Shown: positions 15,868-26,247, counted from the stretch's first letter. The stretch is 64,000 nucleotides of DNA from Hymenobacter cheonanensis (GCF_030581075.1 NZ_JAUQSW010000005.1:62001-126000); one strand, 5' to 3'. Numbers and translations are program-made. Notes: generated by a model not told the origin, from the sequence alone.

Positions 15868-18800
15868 CGGAGTAAATTTAAAATATTGAAAAATAAGGCA
15901 ATAACAGGGGTGGTACAGCCGCCCCTGTTTTAGTTGCTGCGTAATCTTGAGCTGCTGGCGGCTCAGCACCTGCTGGCCGCGCATGATGTGCACGAAGTAG
16001 AGGCCGGCGGGCAGCTTATCGGTTTTCAGGCGCAGCACTTGTTCGCCGTGGCTCTGCTGCTCGGCGCGGGGCCGGCCCTGCCCATCGAAAAGGCGCACCG
16101 TGATGGGGTTTTTGGCCGAGGCCGAGGCGGCGCTGCCTGGGCTCAGATGCACTTCCACCGCCTCGCGGGCGGGGTTGGGGTAGAGCGTGGCCGTGGACTC
16201 AGTAGTGGGGCCGGTCAGGTTATTGGCGCAGTCCGCGTCGTGGGTCACGTGGAAGTAGCTGGTGGCTTGCAGCGGGTTGGGGCCCGCGCAAGCCGAGCTT
16301 ACCGCTACCGTCACGGGTAGGTAGTCGATGGCCGGGTCGGTGGGCAGGGTGTAGTTTACTTCGGTCTGCCCGTTAAACTGCGGCTGCGCCTGCCCGTTAA
16401 TCACCCAGCGGTAGTCGGTGCCCAGGTTGTCGCCGCTGGCCGTAAGCGTAGCCGGCAGCCCGGCGCAGTCGCCCGTGATGCCCACGTAGAGGCTGGCCGT
16501 GCAGGGCGGGGGCTGGCAGGCCAGCCCGGTCAGGCCCAGCGCCGGGTTGGCGTAGGGGTGCGCGGTGGGGGCTAGCGAAAACTGGCCCGTAACGGCCAGA
16601 TTGAGGCTGGCCGAGTTCTCGATGCAGACAAAGCCACCGTCTTCTACCAGCAGCCGGCCACTTAGGTTCAGGCTGGCGCCCTGGCGCACTACCAGCGTGG
16701 CCCCGGCCGCCACGCGCAGCACCGAGCCGGCGCTCACGCTCAGCTGCCCGCCGCTGCGCAGGTCGAGCAGGCTGTTGGCGGCCAGCAGCAGCGTGGCGGT
16801 GTAAGTGCTGCCGGTGCCCACCGCCACCTGCCCGCTATTGTTGACCTGCACCACCGTGGCGCAGTTGGAGGTGTACACGTCGAAGTTGCCCTGGGGTGGG
16901 TTGGCCTGGGTGGCCGGCGTGCCGCCGCTCACGGGCAGGCTGCCGTTGTTGAGGTACAGCCGCCCGCCCGCGTTCACCTGCACCGAGGCCAGCAGGTGCC
17001 GGTAGGGGCTGCCAAAGTTGTAGGCCGTGGTGAGCGCGGCCGGCAGCCGGTGCGCCGACTCGCGCAGCTCGTTCTGAATCCAGGTAGTATTGTCGGTGTA
17101 GTACGACGTGTTGTAGGCGCTGGGATAGGCCGAGCCCTGGCCGTTGGTTATTTGCAGGTGCGGCTCGTTTACGCCACCGGCTGCGAAATAGGCATCAAAA
17201 GCATATTTAGCACGATTAGGTCGGTCATTAGGATGAATCTGATTCTTAACATTATACCCAAAGTTCGGACTGTTAATCGGCCCGGCGTCCTGCACATCCA
17301 GGGTGCTGATGGTGGGCATGAAGGTATTGGTATTGCCGCCCGACACCAGGCAGTGGCCGCTCACGTCCTGGGCATCGCCGGCCGTGCGCTCGCTGGAGCC
17401 GGGCGCGGTGTCGTAGTTGCCCCAGTTGGGGTCATAGGTCTTCGTGTGCTGGTAAATGCTAAACGGCCTCTGCCAGTAAAGCACCGTATGGTCGCTGCGG
17501 CCCATGGCGTAGGCAAAGTTGGTTCCGACCACATAAGGAGTGCCTCTGAACGGATTAACGCTGGTGCGCAGCATCAGCATGCCCGGCGACATATCGGGCG
17601 GGAAGGCCGCCTGCCCGCTGCCGTTGGCCACGGCCACCTTGCGCAGCAGCGAGGGGTAGCTGCCCGGCGAGGCCTGCCAGGCCTGCCAGGCCGTGCGGTA
17701 GGGCGTGGCCATGTCGGCGAAGTGAAACACAATCATCTGCATGGTGGCCTCGCGCAGCAGCTTGGTATGCACCACTTCCTCGACACTGCCGGCGCCTATC
17801 CAGGCGCCCTGCAGCCGGTCAAACAGGTATTGCAGGCCCAGCGGCACGTTGGCCCCGCGGTGGGGCGAGTCGAACGAGACGTAGAGGCGGCTGTTGTGGC
17901 ACAGCTGCTGCTGCTCCATCCAGGCCAGGGCAAAGCGCGAAACCTGCCCGCCCATGCTGGCCCCGATTACCAGCGTCTCGTCGGCGTCGGCGGTGCGGTT
18001 GGCGGGCTGGTTTATCCATTGCAGCAGCTCCACCAGCACCATGGCATTGTGCTGAAGCAGGCTGGCCCCGTCCGAAAAATCGAGGTAGATAATGTCGTAG
18101 TTGCCCCCGTTGATGCCGTTGGGAAACGTTTGGGTGGCCGGCGCCTGCAGCTGCGCCCGCAGCGCCGGAAACTGCTCCAGGTTTTTGTAGCCGTCGTTGT
18201 AGTCCACCATCTCGTTCCAGCCGGCCGTGCCGTTGCGGTAGCCGCCAAACTGCTGGGCCGGCCCGGTTTCAAAGTCGCTGAGCGGCAGCGGCCCCGTTTG
18301 GGCAATGTAGTGGTTGAGGCCCGAGGCCCCGGCCGCGTTGCGGTAGGCCGGAAAGTCAATGCCTTCCACAAATACCAGCGGGTGGCGCAGCCGGTGAGTA
18401 CCATCGGGCAGCGCGGGGTTGTCATCAGCATACTTTATCCAGGCAATGGCCGAAGCCCGGCCATTGGGCCCCGATACCACGCCCGCCGGCGGCACGAAGG
18501 TGCCCCACTGGCGGCTGGCTACCAGGCCCAGGGCCACATCGGGGCGGGTAGTAGCCAGCGTGGTGGCACTCAGCCTGGCCGCTCCTATATACCCCGTAGC
18601 CGGGTTGCTCACCAGCAAAATGCTGCCACTGCTTACGCTGGGCGGGGGCACGTAGGAGATGCCCGCGCCGGCTGTGCCAGCGCCCGGCTGGGGGGCAGCC
18701 GGGGTCAGCCCAGCCAGCCCGGCCGGGGTTATCTGCACCTGAATAGTCGAGCCCATGGCCACGGTGCGCGCGCCGTAGCCATCGCCAAAGTCGAGGCGCA

Positions 18801-19425
18801 CGGTGGCTGGTACCGCGGTGGTGCCCAGCCAGAACTCGGGCCCCACGTAGAGGCTCAGCGTGCCGCCGGCCGCCGGTAGGGGCAGCGCCACCGAAAAAAA
18901 CTGCCCCGTGGTGTAGGGGCTCCGGCTCCTATCGGGGCCGTCGGCCACGCGCTCGTTCACCGAGTCGATGGTAATAAGCCGGTCGCGGGCGGCGGTAGCC
19001 GCAAGTTCATTGTAGGTGTAGCTCAGCATAAGCAGCGGCACGCTGCCCTGCTGTACGCGCTGGGCTACGCGCCCTTGCAGCGTGGCCAGGGTCGGAAACC
19101 GGGTAGTATCGAGCGCCGCGTGGTAAAACTCCCAGTACTGCTGCTCAAACGTGCGGTAGCTGGTGGTAGTGTCGCCCTGCCCGGCGTAGCGGTGCGGGTT
19201 GGTAATGAACAGCATCCGGTTTAGCAGCACCCCGGTCGGGATGCGCGCGGAATTGAGGCCGCCCAGGGCGGCCCGTAACTCCTTGAGCGGGTTGCCCATG
19301 TCGGCAGTGGCTGCCTGCTGGCTCCAGCCAAGCGTATAAGTTGTGGACTCATACAGAAAAGAGAAAAAGGTGAAAAAAGAAGCGTATGGAGCAGGCCGCA
19401 GCCTGACGAAGCTGCCGGGTAGCAA
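15868..19425 (-). CDS. Large secreted lipase-like protein with T9SS sorting domain
   Basis: About 1,180-residue secreted protein. The central region contains a serine-hydrolase nucleophile elbow, VIGASMGGQVSRFALAW (Ser about 489), followed by SFDSPHRGANVPLGLQYLFD, as in PGAP1/lipase-type alpha/beta hydrolases. Upstream is a HxPLVFVEGIDFP segment. The second half has a beta-helix-like stretch (SLLDLRSGGQLSVSAGSVLR), an adhesion-like domain, then the sorting domain (YPNPAREAVEVHL ... LPAGLYFVHIMRGQ). The start is uncertain: TTG at 19425 or ATG at 19299; neither gives a perfect signal peptide. The reading frame has no stop between the sorting domain (about 15940) and the lipoprotein ATG at 15867, and the open frame runs on to 15712. 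A good promoter lies upstream at 19476-19505. Confidence 0.8.
15903..15929 (-). terminator. Hairpin at the end of the T9SS sorting domain
   Basis: Arms AACAGGGG and CCCCTGTT pair (15903-15910 and 15922-15929) with a T-rich region beyond on the minus strand. It lies inside the read-through part of the T9SS reading frame, where a stop codon and terminator would be expected. Confidence 0.4.
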
Positions 19426-19475
19426 GGCAGTATGGGCAAGCAGTGCCCTGGCCTGGCACCGCGCTGCTTCGGAAG

Positions 19476-19505
19476 CAAACGTAGCCGGGGGGGCCAGCCA
19501 GGCAA
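19476..19505 (-). promoter_or_regulatory. Bacteroidota promoter for the T9SS lipase-like gene
   Basis: On the minus strand TTG (19503-19505), a 19-nt spacer and TACGTTTG (19476-19483) match the sigma-ABfr consensus TTG-N19-TAnnTTTG exactly. The TTG start at 19425 would lie about 45 nt downstream of the expected transcription start. Confidence 0.7.
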
Positions 19506-19777
19506 TTTTTTTAGTTTGCTTTAGTAGACTCTTATAGAGCAGGCTTTTCCAAGTTAAAATTCTGATAATAAATAAATTATATGAAATAATTCTGGCACCA
19601 GAAAAGTATGGGCTAGCTGCATGTCAAAAATATTCTGTTGCTGTAATACCAGAAAAGTAAATACGCCAACCGGCCGATTAGTAGCACCAAAGGCCAGGCT
19701 GGCTGGCAAGGAGCTAGCCCGGCGCCCGCATTTCGCCCCCGGCGGCCCGACCTTTGCGCCCGCAAGTAGCCTAGCCC

Positions 19778-20806
19778 ATGATTACCCTCTACGACCCCTT
19801 CGAGGGGATGCAGTTCGGCCCCGGCCGCTGCTTTCTTACCGGCCAGCCCGTGGGCCCGGCCGATACCATCCCGGTGTTTGCCGAGTGGCTGCAAGCTGCC
19901 TATGGCCTGGCCGGGCGCCCGCTCTACCTGCTCGACCAGAGCCAGACTACCTACGGCGCCCTGCGCCTGCCGCTAGCCCCCGCGCTGCACCCACGCCTGG
20001 CTGAGCTAGAAGCTGAAATTCAAGTAGCCGCCCAGGCCGGCCCCACCGCGCTGCGCGCCCTGCCGCCCGCCCGGCTGTGGCAGTGGCTGGCCAAAATGTT
20101 CTACGGCATCTTCGTCACGGAGCTGTTGCAGCAGCAGGCGCCGCTCATCAAGCCCCAGTACCCGCTGGTCGAGAACGCGCAGCTGGTGCAGCGGTTTCGG
20201 GCGTTTTTTCAGCTGCTGCAAGGCCTGCGCGTGCCCACCGACTACGCCGATTTTGTACCCGGCTCAGTGTTCGTGCTGGAGGCCGATGGCGCGTATGAGG
20301 CGCCGGCCTTTGAGCTGGACGATGACCTCAATACCTTGGTTATGAGCATCAAGCTTGGGCAGTCGGTAATCGTGGCTACGCTCGTCGATATCGGCCTCAT
20401 CGGCCAGGCCATGCGCCAGGTAGTTGCCGATGCCCAGCGGCCGCTGCACCCGGCGCAGGTGGCCGAGTTCAAGGCCCGCGCCTACTACGCGGCCTACCTG
20501 CTGGCGGTGGTGCCCGACATCTACCCGCGCCGCCCCACGCCCGCCGATGCGCCCGGCGCCGAGCTGGTGCTCGATGCCCTGGTGGACGACGTGACGTCGG
20601 CCATCTTCAGCCCTTGGGACAACCTGGGCTACGGCCACACCCTCACCGGCCTGTGGCCGCGCTGGGGCCTCACCGAAGCCCAGATTCTGGCCAACCCCTT
20701 TCAACCACTCACCCTGCTCTACGATGCCGCTGGCCAGCCCCAGCCTGCCGCCGAGGCAGCCGAGCAGCTGGCCGTGCTCACCTACCAAAATAAAGCGCAG
20801 CTATAA
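19778..20806 (+). CDS. Conserved hypothetical protein
   Basis: 342-aa soluble protein beginning MITLYDPFEGMQFGPGRCFL. It has a possible small zinc or nuclease-like N-terminal patch (RCFLTGQPV) but no second Cys/His pair nearby, then a largely helical body (WLQAAYGLAGRPLYLLDQSQ; RLWQWLAKMFYGIFVTELLQ) and PWDNLGYGHTLTGLWPRWG near the C-terminus. I recognise no family. It has no signal peptide and probably works in the cytoplasm. A GACCTTTG element 22 nt upstream resembles a -7 box. The stop is followed by a terminator, so it forms a single-gene unit. Confidence 0.75.
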   Translation: MITLYDPFEGMQFGPGRCFLTGQPVGPADTIPVFAEWLQAAYGLAGRPLYLLDQSQTTYGALRLPLAPALHPRLAELEAEIQVAAQAGPTALRALPPARLWQWLAKMFYGIFVTELLQQQAPLIKPQYPLVENAQLVQRFRAFFQLLQGLRVPTDYADFVPGSVFVLEADGAYEAPAFELDDDLNTLVMSIKLGQSVIVATLVDIGLIGQAMRQVVADAQRPLHPAQVAEFKARAYYAAYLLAVVPDIYPRRPTPADAPGAELVLDALVDDVTSAIFSPWDNLGYGHTLTGLWPRWGLTEAQILANPFQPLTLLYDAAGQPQPAAEAAEQLAVLTYQNKAQL

Positions 20807-20847
20807 GCAAGCTCAACCGAACGGCTAGCCCCCGCTGCCCGTATGCC

Positions 20848-20886
20848 AAACCCCGGCCCTGCTTCCAGGTCGGGGTTTTTCTTTTC
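20848..20886 (+). terminator. Intrinsic terminator
   Basis: Stem AAACCCCG/CGGGGTTT (20848-20855, 20871-20878) followed by a T-rich run, 42 nt after the stop of the preceding gene. Confidence 0.75.
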
Positions 20887-20898
20887 CTGTTCCACTTT

Positions 20899-22080
20899 AT
20901 GCGCTCCGTTCTTTTCTCTTCCTGCGCCGTGGCGGCGGCCGGCTTGCTGCTGGCTGGCTGCAATTCGGGCTCCTCTACTGCCGACAAGCCGCGCGGCACT
21001 ATGCCCGCCGACTCGACCGCCGCCCACGTGCCGGCCCCGGTGCCCGCGGGCTCGCCGCTCACCATCGTGGCCGAGTTTGATGCGCCCCAGGTAACCGGCG
21101 TGGCCGTGGCGCCGGGCGGCAAAGTCTTTGCCTTTTCGCCGCGCTGGGATTATAACCCTACCTACCCCGTGGCCGTGGTGGGGCCTAGCAACACCCTCAC
21201 GCCCTACCCCGATGCCGGCTGGTGCATGTGGAATGACTCGGTGAAAACGGAACCCCTCAAGCACTGGATTTGCCCGCAGGCCGGCTACGTCGATAAGCAG
21301 GGTATGCTTTGGATTATTGACCCCGCCGCCCCCGGCCTCAAGTTCACGGTGCCCGGCGGCGTGAAACTGGTCAAGACCGACCCCAAAACCAATAAGGTAG
21401 TGCAGGTTATTCCTTTTCCGGAGAGCGTGGCGCCGCGCCACTCATACCTCAACGATGTGCGCATCGACCTGCAAAACAACTACGCCTACCTCACCGACTC
21501 GGGCACTGGCGCGCTGGTGGTAGTCGACTTGAAAACCACCAAATCGCGCCAGCTGCTGGCCAAACAGCCGGCTACGTTGCCCGATAAGAACTTCATTACC
21601 AAGGCCCAGGGCAAAGCCCTGTACGACCCCATGGGCAAGCCCGGCCAGTTTAAGGCCGACGGCATTGCGCTCAGCACCGACAACCAGTACCTGTATTTCC
21701 GCGCCTTGTCGGGCCACTCGCTCTACCGCATCAAAACCGCCGCCCTGCGCGACGCTAGCCTGAGCACGGCCCAGCTAACGGCCCAGCTCGAAAAGCTGCC
21801 CGATGCCCCCGCCTGCGACGGCATGGAGCTTGACAGCAAGAACAATCTCTACCTCACAGGCTTCGAAACCGGCTCCATCCTGCGCCGCACACCCGCGGGC
21901 AAAATCGAAACCGTAGTGCAGGAGCAGCGTCTCGAATGGCCCGATACCTTTGCCTGGGACCCCGACGGCAATACTATCTACTTCACCACCTCGGCCATTC
22001 ATAAGCAGCCGAACTGGAATAAAGGCGTGGGCCAGCCCCACGAGCCCTACCGCATCTACAAAATGGCGCTGGCGAAATAA
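20899..22080 (+). CDS. Major royal jelly/yellow-family lipoprotein
   Basis: 393-aa lipoprotein (signal ending LLLAGCNSGS) with a beta-propeller of the MRJP/yellow type. Recognisable blocks are VTGVAVAPGGKVFAFSPRWD, YPDAGWCMWNDS, GYVDKQGMLWIIDPA, LNDVRIDLQNNYAYLTDSG and the last blade WPDTFAWDPDGNTIYFTTSA. Members are annotated as L-dopachrome-tautomerase-related or major royal jelly proteins; bacterial substrates are largely unknown. It probably sits at the envelope. The gene ends 25 nt inside the 3' end of the oppositely oriented 3D-domain gene. Confidence 0.88.
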   Translation: MRSVLFSSCAVAAAGLLLAGCNSGSSTADKPRGTMPADSTAAHVPAPVPAGSPLTIVAEFDAPQVTGVAVAPGGKVFAFSPRWDYNPTYPVAVVGPSNTLTPYPDAGWCMWNDSVKTEPLKHWICPQAGYVDKQGMLWIIDPAAPGLKFTVPGGVKLVKTDPKTNKVVQVIPFPESVAPRHSYLNDVRIDLQNNYAYLTDSGTGALVVVDLKTTKSRQLLAKQPATLPDKNFITKAQGKALYDPMGKPGQFKADGIALSTDNQYLYFRALSGHSLYRIKTAALRDASLSTAQLTAQLEKLPDAPACDGMELDSKNNLYLTGFETGSILRRTPAGKIETVVQEQRLEWPDTFAWDPDGNTIYFTTSAIHKQPNWNKGVGQPHEPYRIYKMALAK

Positions 22081-22733
22081 TCCTTCCGCTTGGTTTTAGC
22101 CAGGAAAAGGCCGCGTTCGCTAGCGTTCGCGGCTTTTTTGAGCCTGGCCAGCGAGATAGCGCGCATCGGACTGGCGGCCAGGCTGGAGTCGGGGGCACTG
22201 GTGGCCGCTACCAGCTTGATTTTTACGTTCTTCGTGCAAATGTCGATTTTCTCGCGGGTGTGCGTCAGAATATCGAGGCAATGCCGATGGCGCTTGTTCA
22301 TGGTGTCGTGTACCGTGTACACGCCATCCAGCGTCGGCGAAATACCCGTGATGGATACTTGGTCGCCGTACTGAAAGTCGCCGCCCCAGCGCGCCAGCAA
22401 ATCACGCGAAAGAGCCAGCCACCGGGTGCGGCTGCTGTAGTGGGGCTTGATGGTAGAGTTATCAGCTGTCGTAAATGGCTCGTTATCGGTTTGATTAACA
22501 ACAGGTTGATAAGCAGTGGCCGTAACCGTGTAGGTGAATGGCTCGGCCAGCGGCACCGGGTGGGCGGCGGCCTTAGCAGCTGGTTGCAGGTCGTGGTAAG
22601 CGCCCTCCGTTGTAAGAAAAGCAGCCAGCTTGATGCCCACCATTGTTTGGCTCTGGCTTTGACGCCGGTGGTGGGCTACGCTGAGGGTAGCCATCGCTAA
22701 GAGCAGAAAGGTTATTAGTTTAGCATTGTGCAT
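22056..22733 (-). CDS. Secreted 3D-domain (double-psi barrel) protein
   Basis: 225-aa protein with a signal peptide (MHNAKLITFLLLAMATLSVA). Its domain of about 95 residues starts FTYTVTATAYQPVVNQT and includes WLALSRDLLARWGGDFQYGD, then DGVYTVHDTMNKRHRHCLDI; the VHDTMN...H..DI arrangement with acidic residues matches the 3D domain of resuscitation-factor-associated and MltA-like cell-wall enzymes. It may act on peptidoglycan, though the family is broad. The C-terminal 40 residues are basic and unusual; they are encoded antisense to the 3' end of the royal-jelly gene and span its terminator. The real end of translation may therefore differ. Confidence 0.8.
   Translation of the reverse strand: MHNAKLITFLLLAMATLSVAHHRRQSQSQTMVGIKLAAFLTTEGAYHDLQPAAKAAAHPVPLAEPFTYTVTATAYQPVVNQTDNEPFTTADNSTIKPHYSSRTRWLALSRDLLARWGGDFQYGDQVSITGISPTLDGVYTVHDTMNKRHRHCLDILTHTREKIDICTKNVKIKLVAATSAPDSSLAASPMRAISLARLKKAANASERGLFLAKTKRKDYFASAIL
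22105..22139 (+). terminator. Terminator of the royal-jelly-like gene, inside the opposite gene
   Basis: Stem GCCGCG/CGCGGC (22110-22115, 22128-22133) with an internal CGCTAGCG and a T6 tail, 30 nt after the stop of the gene at 20899-22080. It overlaps the coding region of the 3D-domain gene. Confidence 0.65.
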
Positions 22734-23179
22734 TGGTAAGTAGGTGAGTTAGCTGCCATTTAAGCCTGGCATCGCGGGCTGCTAGCTGCGGCAAACGCAG
22801 AAAGTCCTTAACAGTGAAGGAGATGCATTGGTTATTGAAAAAAAGGATTGTCCAATAGCTGCGAACTCTTGTAGCCACAGGAGGCAGATTGGTCTTGGAA
22901 AATTTATTAAAATTCACGATTTGTGAATATCGATGTCAGGTGTGCTGCATTGTTAGCCTAGCATCGGCAACTGTGCTGCCGCCCTAGCCCAGGCAGGGCA
23001 AAGCCACCATGCTGGCTATTTCGCTTAAATTAGCCGTACTACAAAATGGTCAGCAGCTTTCGACAAACATAATCTGCTGACTATCAAACAAATTTGTGAA
23101 ACCGCATGTAGGTTTTTGACTTATTGCCAATTACTTTACTTTTGCAGGTAATTCAGCCTGACCTTTTCAAATTCCCGTC
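22734..23179. other. 446-bp non-coding intergenic region upstream of sucA
   Basis: Divergent spacer between the 3D-domain gene and sucA. It is noticeably AT-richer than the surroundings in its middle part. It contains the sucA promoter at 23115-23144. A 65-codon minus-strand frame (22720-22917) overlaps the 3D-domain start and lacks coding character. No repeat or RNA gene is evident. Confidence 0.6.
23115..23144 (+). promoter_or_regulatory. Bacteroidota promoter for sucA
   Basis: TTTG (23115-23118), an 18-nt spacer and TACTTTTG (23137-23144) match the TTTG/TAnnTTTG consensus; the sucA ATG is at 23180, leaving a leader of about 30 nt. Confidence 0.75.
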
Positions 23180-26107
23180 ATGGATACTTACTCTTATATC
23201 GCCAATGCTGACGCGGCGGCCATCGAAACGCTTTATCAAGCGTACCGAAACAACCCCGAATCCGTCGATTTTGGCTGGCGTAAGTTCTTTGAGGGGTTTG
23301 ATTTTTCGCAGCAGTTTCCCGAAGGAGCGTCGGTGCTGCCCGCCACTGGTACTGTGCCGGCCGCCAATGGCAGCTCGCCCAAAACCGCCGCTAGTCCCGC
23401 GCCCGGCCCTGTGCCTCAGCCCGATGGCTACGGGGTGCTGAGCACCGAGGCTTCTACCAACGATGCCCCTGGGCTAGCCACCGGCGCGGTAGCCAGCGAC
23501 AAGGAAACGGCCGTGCGCAATCTTATTCAGGCTTTCCGGAGCCGCGGCCACCTGCGCGCCAAAACCAACCCGGTGCGCGAGCGCAAAGACCGCAAAGAGC
23601 GCCTTAACCTGGCCGATTTTGGCCTGAGCGAGGCTGACCTGGACACCAAATTTCGGCAGGGCGAAGACCTGGGCCTGGGCCAGGGCGCCACGCTGCGCGA
23701 GATTGTGGCGGCGCTCACGAGCATCTATGCCGGCACCGTGGGCTTCGAGTACACCTACATCCGCGACCCGCAGGTGCTGGAGTGGTTCCAGCAAAAAACC
23801 GAGCACGACGCGCTGGCTTTCAACCCCGATGTTGAGTATAAGAAGCGCATTCTGAAGAAGTTGAATGAGGCCGTGGTCTTCGAAAACTTCCTGCACACCA
23901 AGTTTCTGGGGCAGAAGCGCTTCTCGCTCGAAGGTGGCGAAACGACGATTCCGGCCCTCGATGCCATCATCAACCGGGGCGCCGAGCTAGGGGTGAAGGA
24001 AGTGATGATTGGCATGGCCCACCGCGGCCGCCTGAACGTGCTGGCCAACATCATGGGCAAAACCTACGAGCAGATTTTCTCGGAGTTTGAGGGCACGGCC
24101 ACGCCCGACCTCACGATGGGCGACGGCGACGTGAAGTACCACATGGGCTACTCGTCGGAGGTAGAAGCCATTAATGGTCAGAAAGTTAACCTGAAGCTAG
24201 CCCCCAACCCCTCGCACCTGGAGGCGGTGAACCCGGTGGTGGAGGGCTTCGTGCGGGCCAAGATTGAGCACCAGTACGGCGGCGACTACCACCAGATTCT
24301 GCCCATCCTCATCCACGGCGACGCGGCCCTGGCCGGCCAGGGTATCGGCTACGAGGTAACGCAGATGTCGCAGCTGGAAGGCTACAAAACGGGCGGCACA
24401 ATTCACTTCGTGATTAATAATCAGGTGGGCTTTACCACTGATTTTGAGGACGCTCGCTCGTCTATCTACAGCACCGACCTGGCCAAGATTATCGACGCGC
24501 CGGTGATTCACGTGAACGGCGACGACCCCGAGGCGGTGGTGTTTGCGGTGCGGCTAGCCACCGAATACCGGCAGCAGTTCCACGCCGATATCTTCATCGA
24601 CATGGTGTGCTACCGCCGCCACGGCCACAACGAGTCGGACGAGCCCAAATTCACGCAGCCCACGCTCTATAACGTTATCTCGAAGCACCCCAACCCGCGC
24701 GAGGTGTACAACGCCCGCCTGGTAGAGCGCGGCGACGTAGACGCGCAGCTGGCGGCCCAGATGGACAAGGAGTTTCGCGACACGCTACAGGCCCGCCTCG
24801 ACCAGGTGAAGCAGCAGCCGCTACCGTATAAGTACCAGGCGCTCGAAAACGAGTGGCGCACGCTGCGCCGCAGCACCAACGAAGACTTTGAGCAGTCGCC
24901 CGAAACCGGTATTTCGGCCGAAACGGTGGAGCGCGTGGCGAAGGCGCTGACCACGATTCCCGAGAATTTCCGGCCCATTAAGCAGATTGATAACCTGCTG
25001 AAGGAGCGCCGCAAAATGTTCTACGAAACCCGCGTGCTAAACTGGGCGGCCGGCGAACTGCTCGCCTACGGCTCGCTGCTGACCGAGAAGCACATTGTGC
25101 GCGTGAGCGGCCAGGATGTGCAGCGCGGCACGTTCTCGCACCGCCACGCGGTGCTGCACGACGCGGAGACGTCGGCCCCCTACAACTCGCTCAACCACCT
25201 GGAGGGTGAACACGAGCAGCTGAGCATCTACAACTCGCTGCTGAGCGAGTACGCCGTGCTAGGCTTCGAATTTGGCTACGGCATGGCCAACCCCACGGCC
25301 CTGGTGGTGTGGGAGGCGCAGTTTGGGGACTTCGCCAACGGCGCCCAGACTATGATTGACCAGTTTGTAGTGAGCAGCGAAAGCAAGTGGCAGCGCATGA
25401 ACGGCCTCGTAATGCTGCTGCCCCACGGCTACGAAGGCCAGGGCCCCGAGCACTCCAATGCCCGCCCCGAGCGCTTTTTGCAGCTGGCCGCCGAAAACAA
25501 CATCGTGGTGGCCAACATCACGACGCCGGCCAACTTCTTCCACGCCCTGCGCCGCCAGCTGACGTGGAGCTTCCGCAAACCGCTGGTGGTGATGTCGCCC
25601 AAGTCGATGCTGCGCAACCCACTGTGCGTGTCGCCCATCGAGGACTTCACGAGCGGCCGCTTCCAGGAGGTGCTGGGCGATGGCTTTGCCGATGCCAAGA
25701 AAGTGAAGCGCGTGCTACTGTGCTCGGGCAAGGTATACTACGACCTGCTCGACGAGCAGCAGCAGTCCGACCGCAAGGACGTGGCCATTGTGCGCCTTGA
25801 GCAACTGCACCCCTTCCCCAAAAAGCAGCTCGACGCGGAGCTGGCCAAGTACCCCAAAGCCAAGGTATACTGGGTGCAGGAAGAGCCCGAAAACATGGGC
25901 TACTGGAACTACCTGCTGCGCTTCATGCGCCGCGACCTCGAAGACGTGGTGGCCCGCAAGCCCTCGGCTTCGCCCGCCACCGGCTACAACAAGGTGCACG
26001 TGAAGGAGCAGAAGGAAATAGTGGCCCGCGCCTTCGACAAGCCCAAGGAAGCCGTGGCCGACGAGCAGATTAAGGAAACCAGCGCCGTCGCCAAGACGCT
26101 CGACTAG
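23180..26107 (+). CDS. sucA: 2-oxoglutarate dehydrogenase E1 component
   Basis: Thiamine-diphosphate-dependent decarboxylase of the 2-oxoglutarate dehydrogenase complex, citric acid cycle, 975 aa. It carries the N-terminal E1o segment (IETLYQAYRNNPESVDFGW), the substrate motif GMAHRGRLNVLANIMGK, the ThDP/Mg region (HGDAALAGQGIGYEVTQMSQ; IHFVINNQVGFTT) and the transketolase pyrimidine and C-terminal domains (FEFGYGMANPTALVVWEAQF; LLPHGYEGQGPEHSNARPER). Length matches E. coli SucA (about 930) with a Pro/Ala-rich insertion near residues 55-100. The E2 gene follows 140 nt downstream, and E3 is about 3.8 kb after that. A consensus promoter lies upstream. Confidence 0.98.
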   Translation: MDTYSYIANADAAAIETLYQAYRNNPESVDFGWRKFFEGFDFSQQFPEGASVLPATGTVPAANGSSPKTAASPAPGPVPQPDGYGVLSTEASTNDAPGLATGAVASDKETAVRNLIQAFRSRGHLRAKTNPVRERKDRKERLNLADFGLSEADLDTKFRQGEDLGLGQGATLREIVAALTSIYAGTVGFEYTYIRDPQVLEWFQQKTEHDALAFNPDVEYKKRILKKLNEAVVFENFLHTKFLGQKRFSLEGGETTIPALDAIINRGAELGVKEVMIGMAHRGRLNVLANIMGKTYEQIFSEFEGTATPDLTMGDGDVKYHMGYSSEVEAINGQKVNLKLAPNPSHLEAVNPVVEGFVRAKIEHQYGGDYHQILPILIHGDAALAGQGIGYEVTQMSQLEGYKTGGTIHFVINNQVGFTTDFEDARSSIYSTDLAKIIDAPVIHVNGDDPEAVVFAVRLATEYRQQFHADIFIDMVCYRRHGHNESDEPKFTQPTLYNVISKHPNPREVYNARLVERGDVDAQLAAQMDKEFRDTLQARLDQVKQQPLPYKYQALENEWRTLRRSTNEDFEQSPETGISAETVERVAKALTTIPENFRPIKQIDNLLKERRKMFYETRVLNWAAGELLAYGSLLTEKHIVRVSGQDVQRGTFSHRHAVLHDAETSAPYNSLNHLEGEHEQLSIYNSLLSEYAVLGFEFGYGMANPTALVVWEAQFGDFANGAQTMIDQFVVSSESKWQRMNGLVMLLPHGYEGQGPEHSNARPERFLQLAAENNIVVANITTPANFFHALRRQLTWSFRKPLVVMSPKSMLRNPLCVSPIEDFTSGRFQEVLGDGFADAKKVKRVLLCSGKVYYDLLDEQQQSDRKDVAIVRLEQLHPFPKKQLDAELAKYPKAKVYWVQEEPENMGYWNYLLRFMRRDLEDVVARKPSASPATGYNKVHVKEQKEIVARAFDKPKEAVADEQIKETSAVAKTLD

Positions 26108-26247
26108 CCCTTTCCTGCGTAGTGTAAGCCGTAGCCGGTGGTGGCTCGTTTGCTGCCGGCGCCTATTCCTTCTTCTTTGTGGCCAGCAGCCGGCTGCTCT
26201 GTGCGTAGCGCTGTTTCTTTGCCTTTAATACCCTCTGCCATCCTCCC

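Noticed and set aside
22720-22917. 65-codon minus-strand frame upstream of the 3D-domain gene
   Set aside because: It overlaps the start of the 3D-domain gene, is AT-rich and has no coding signature.
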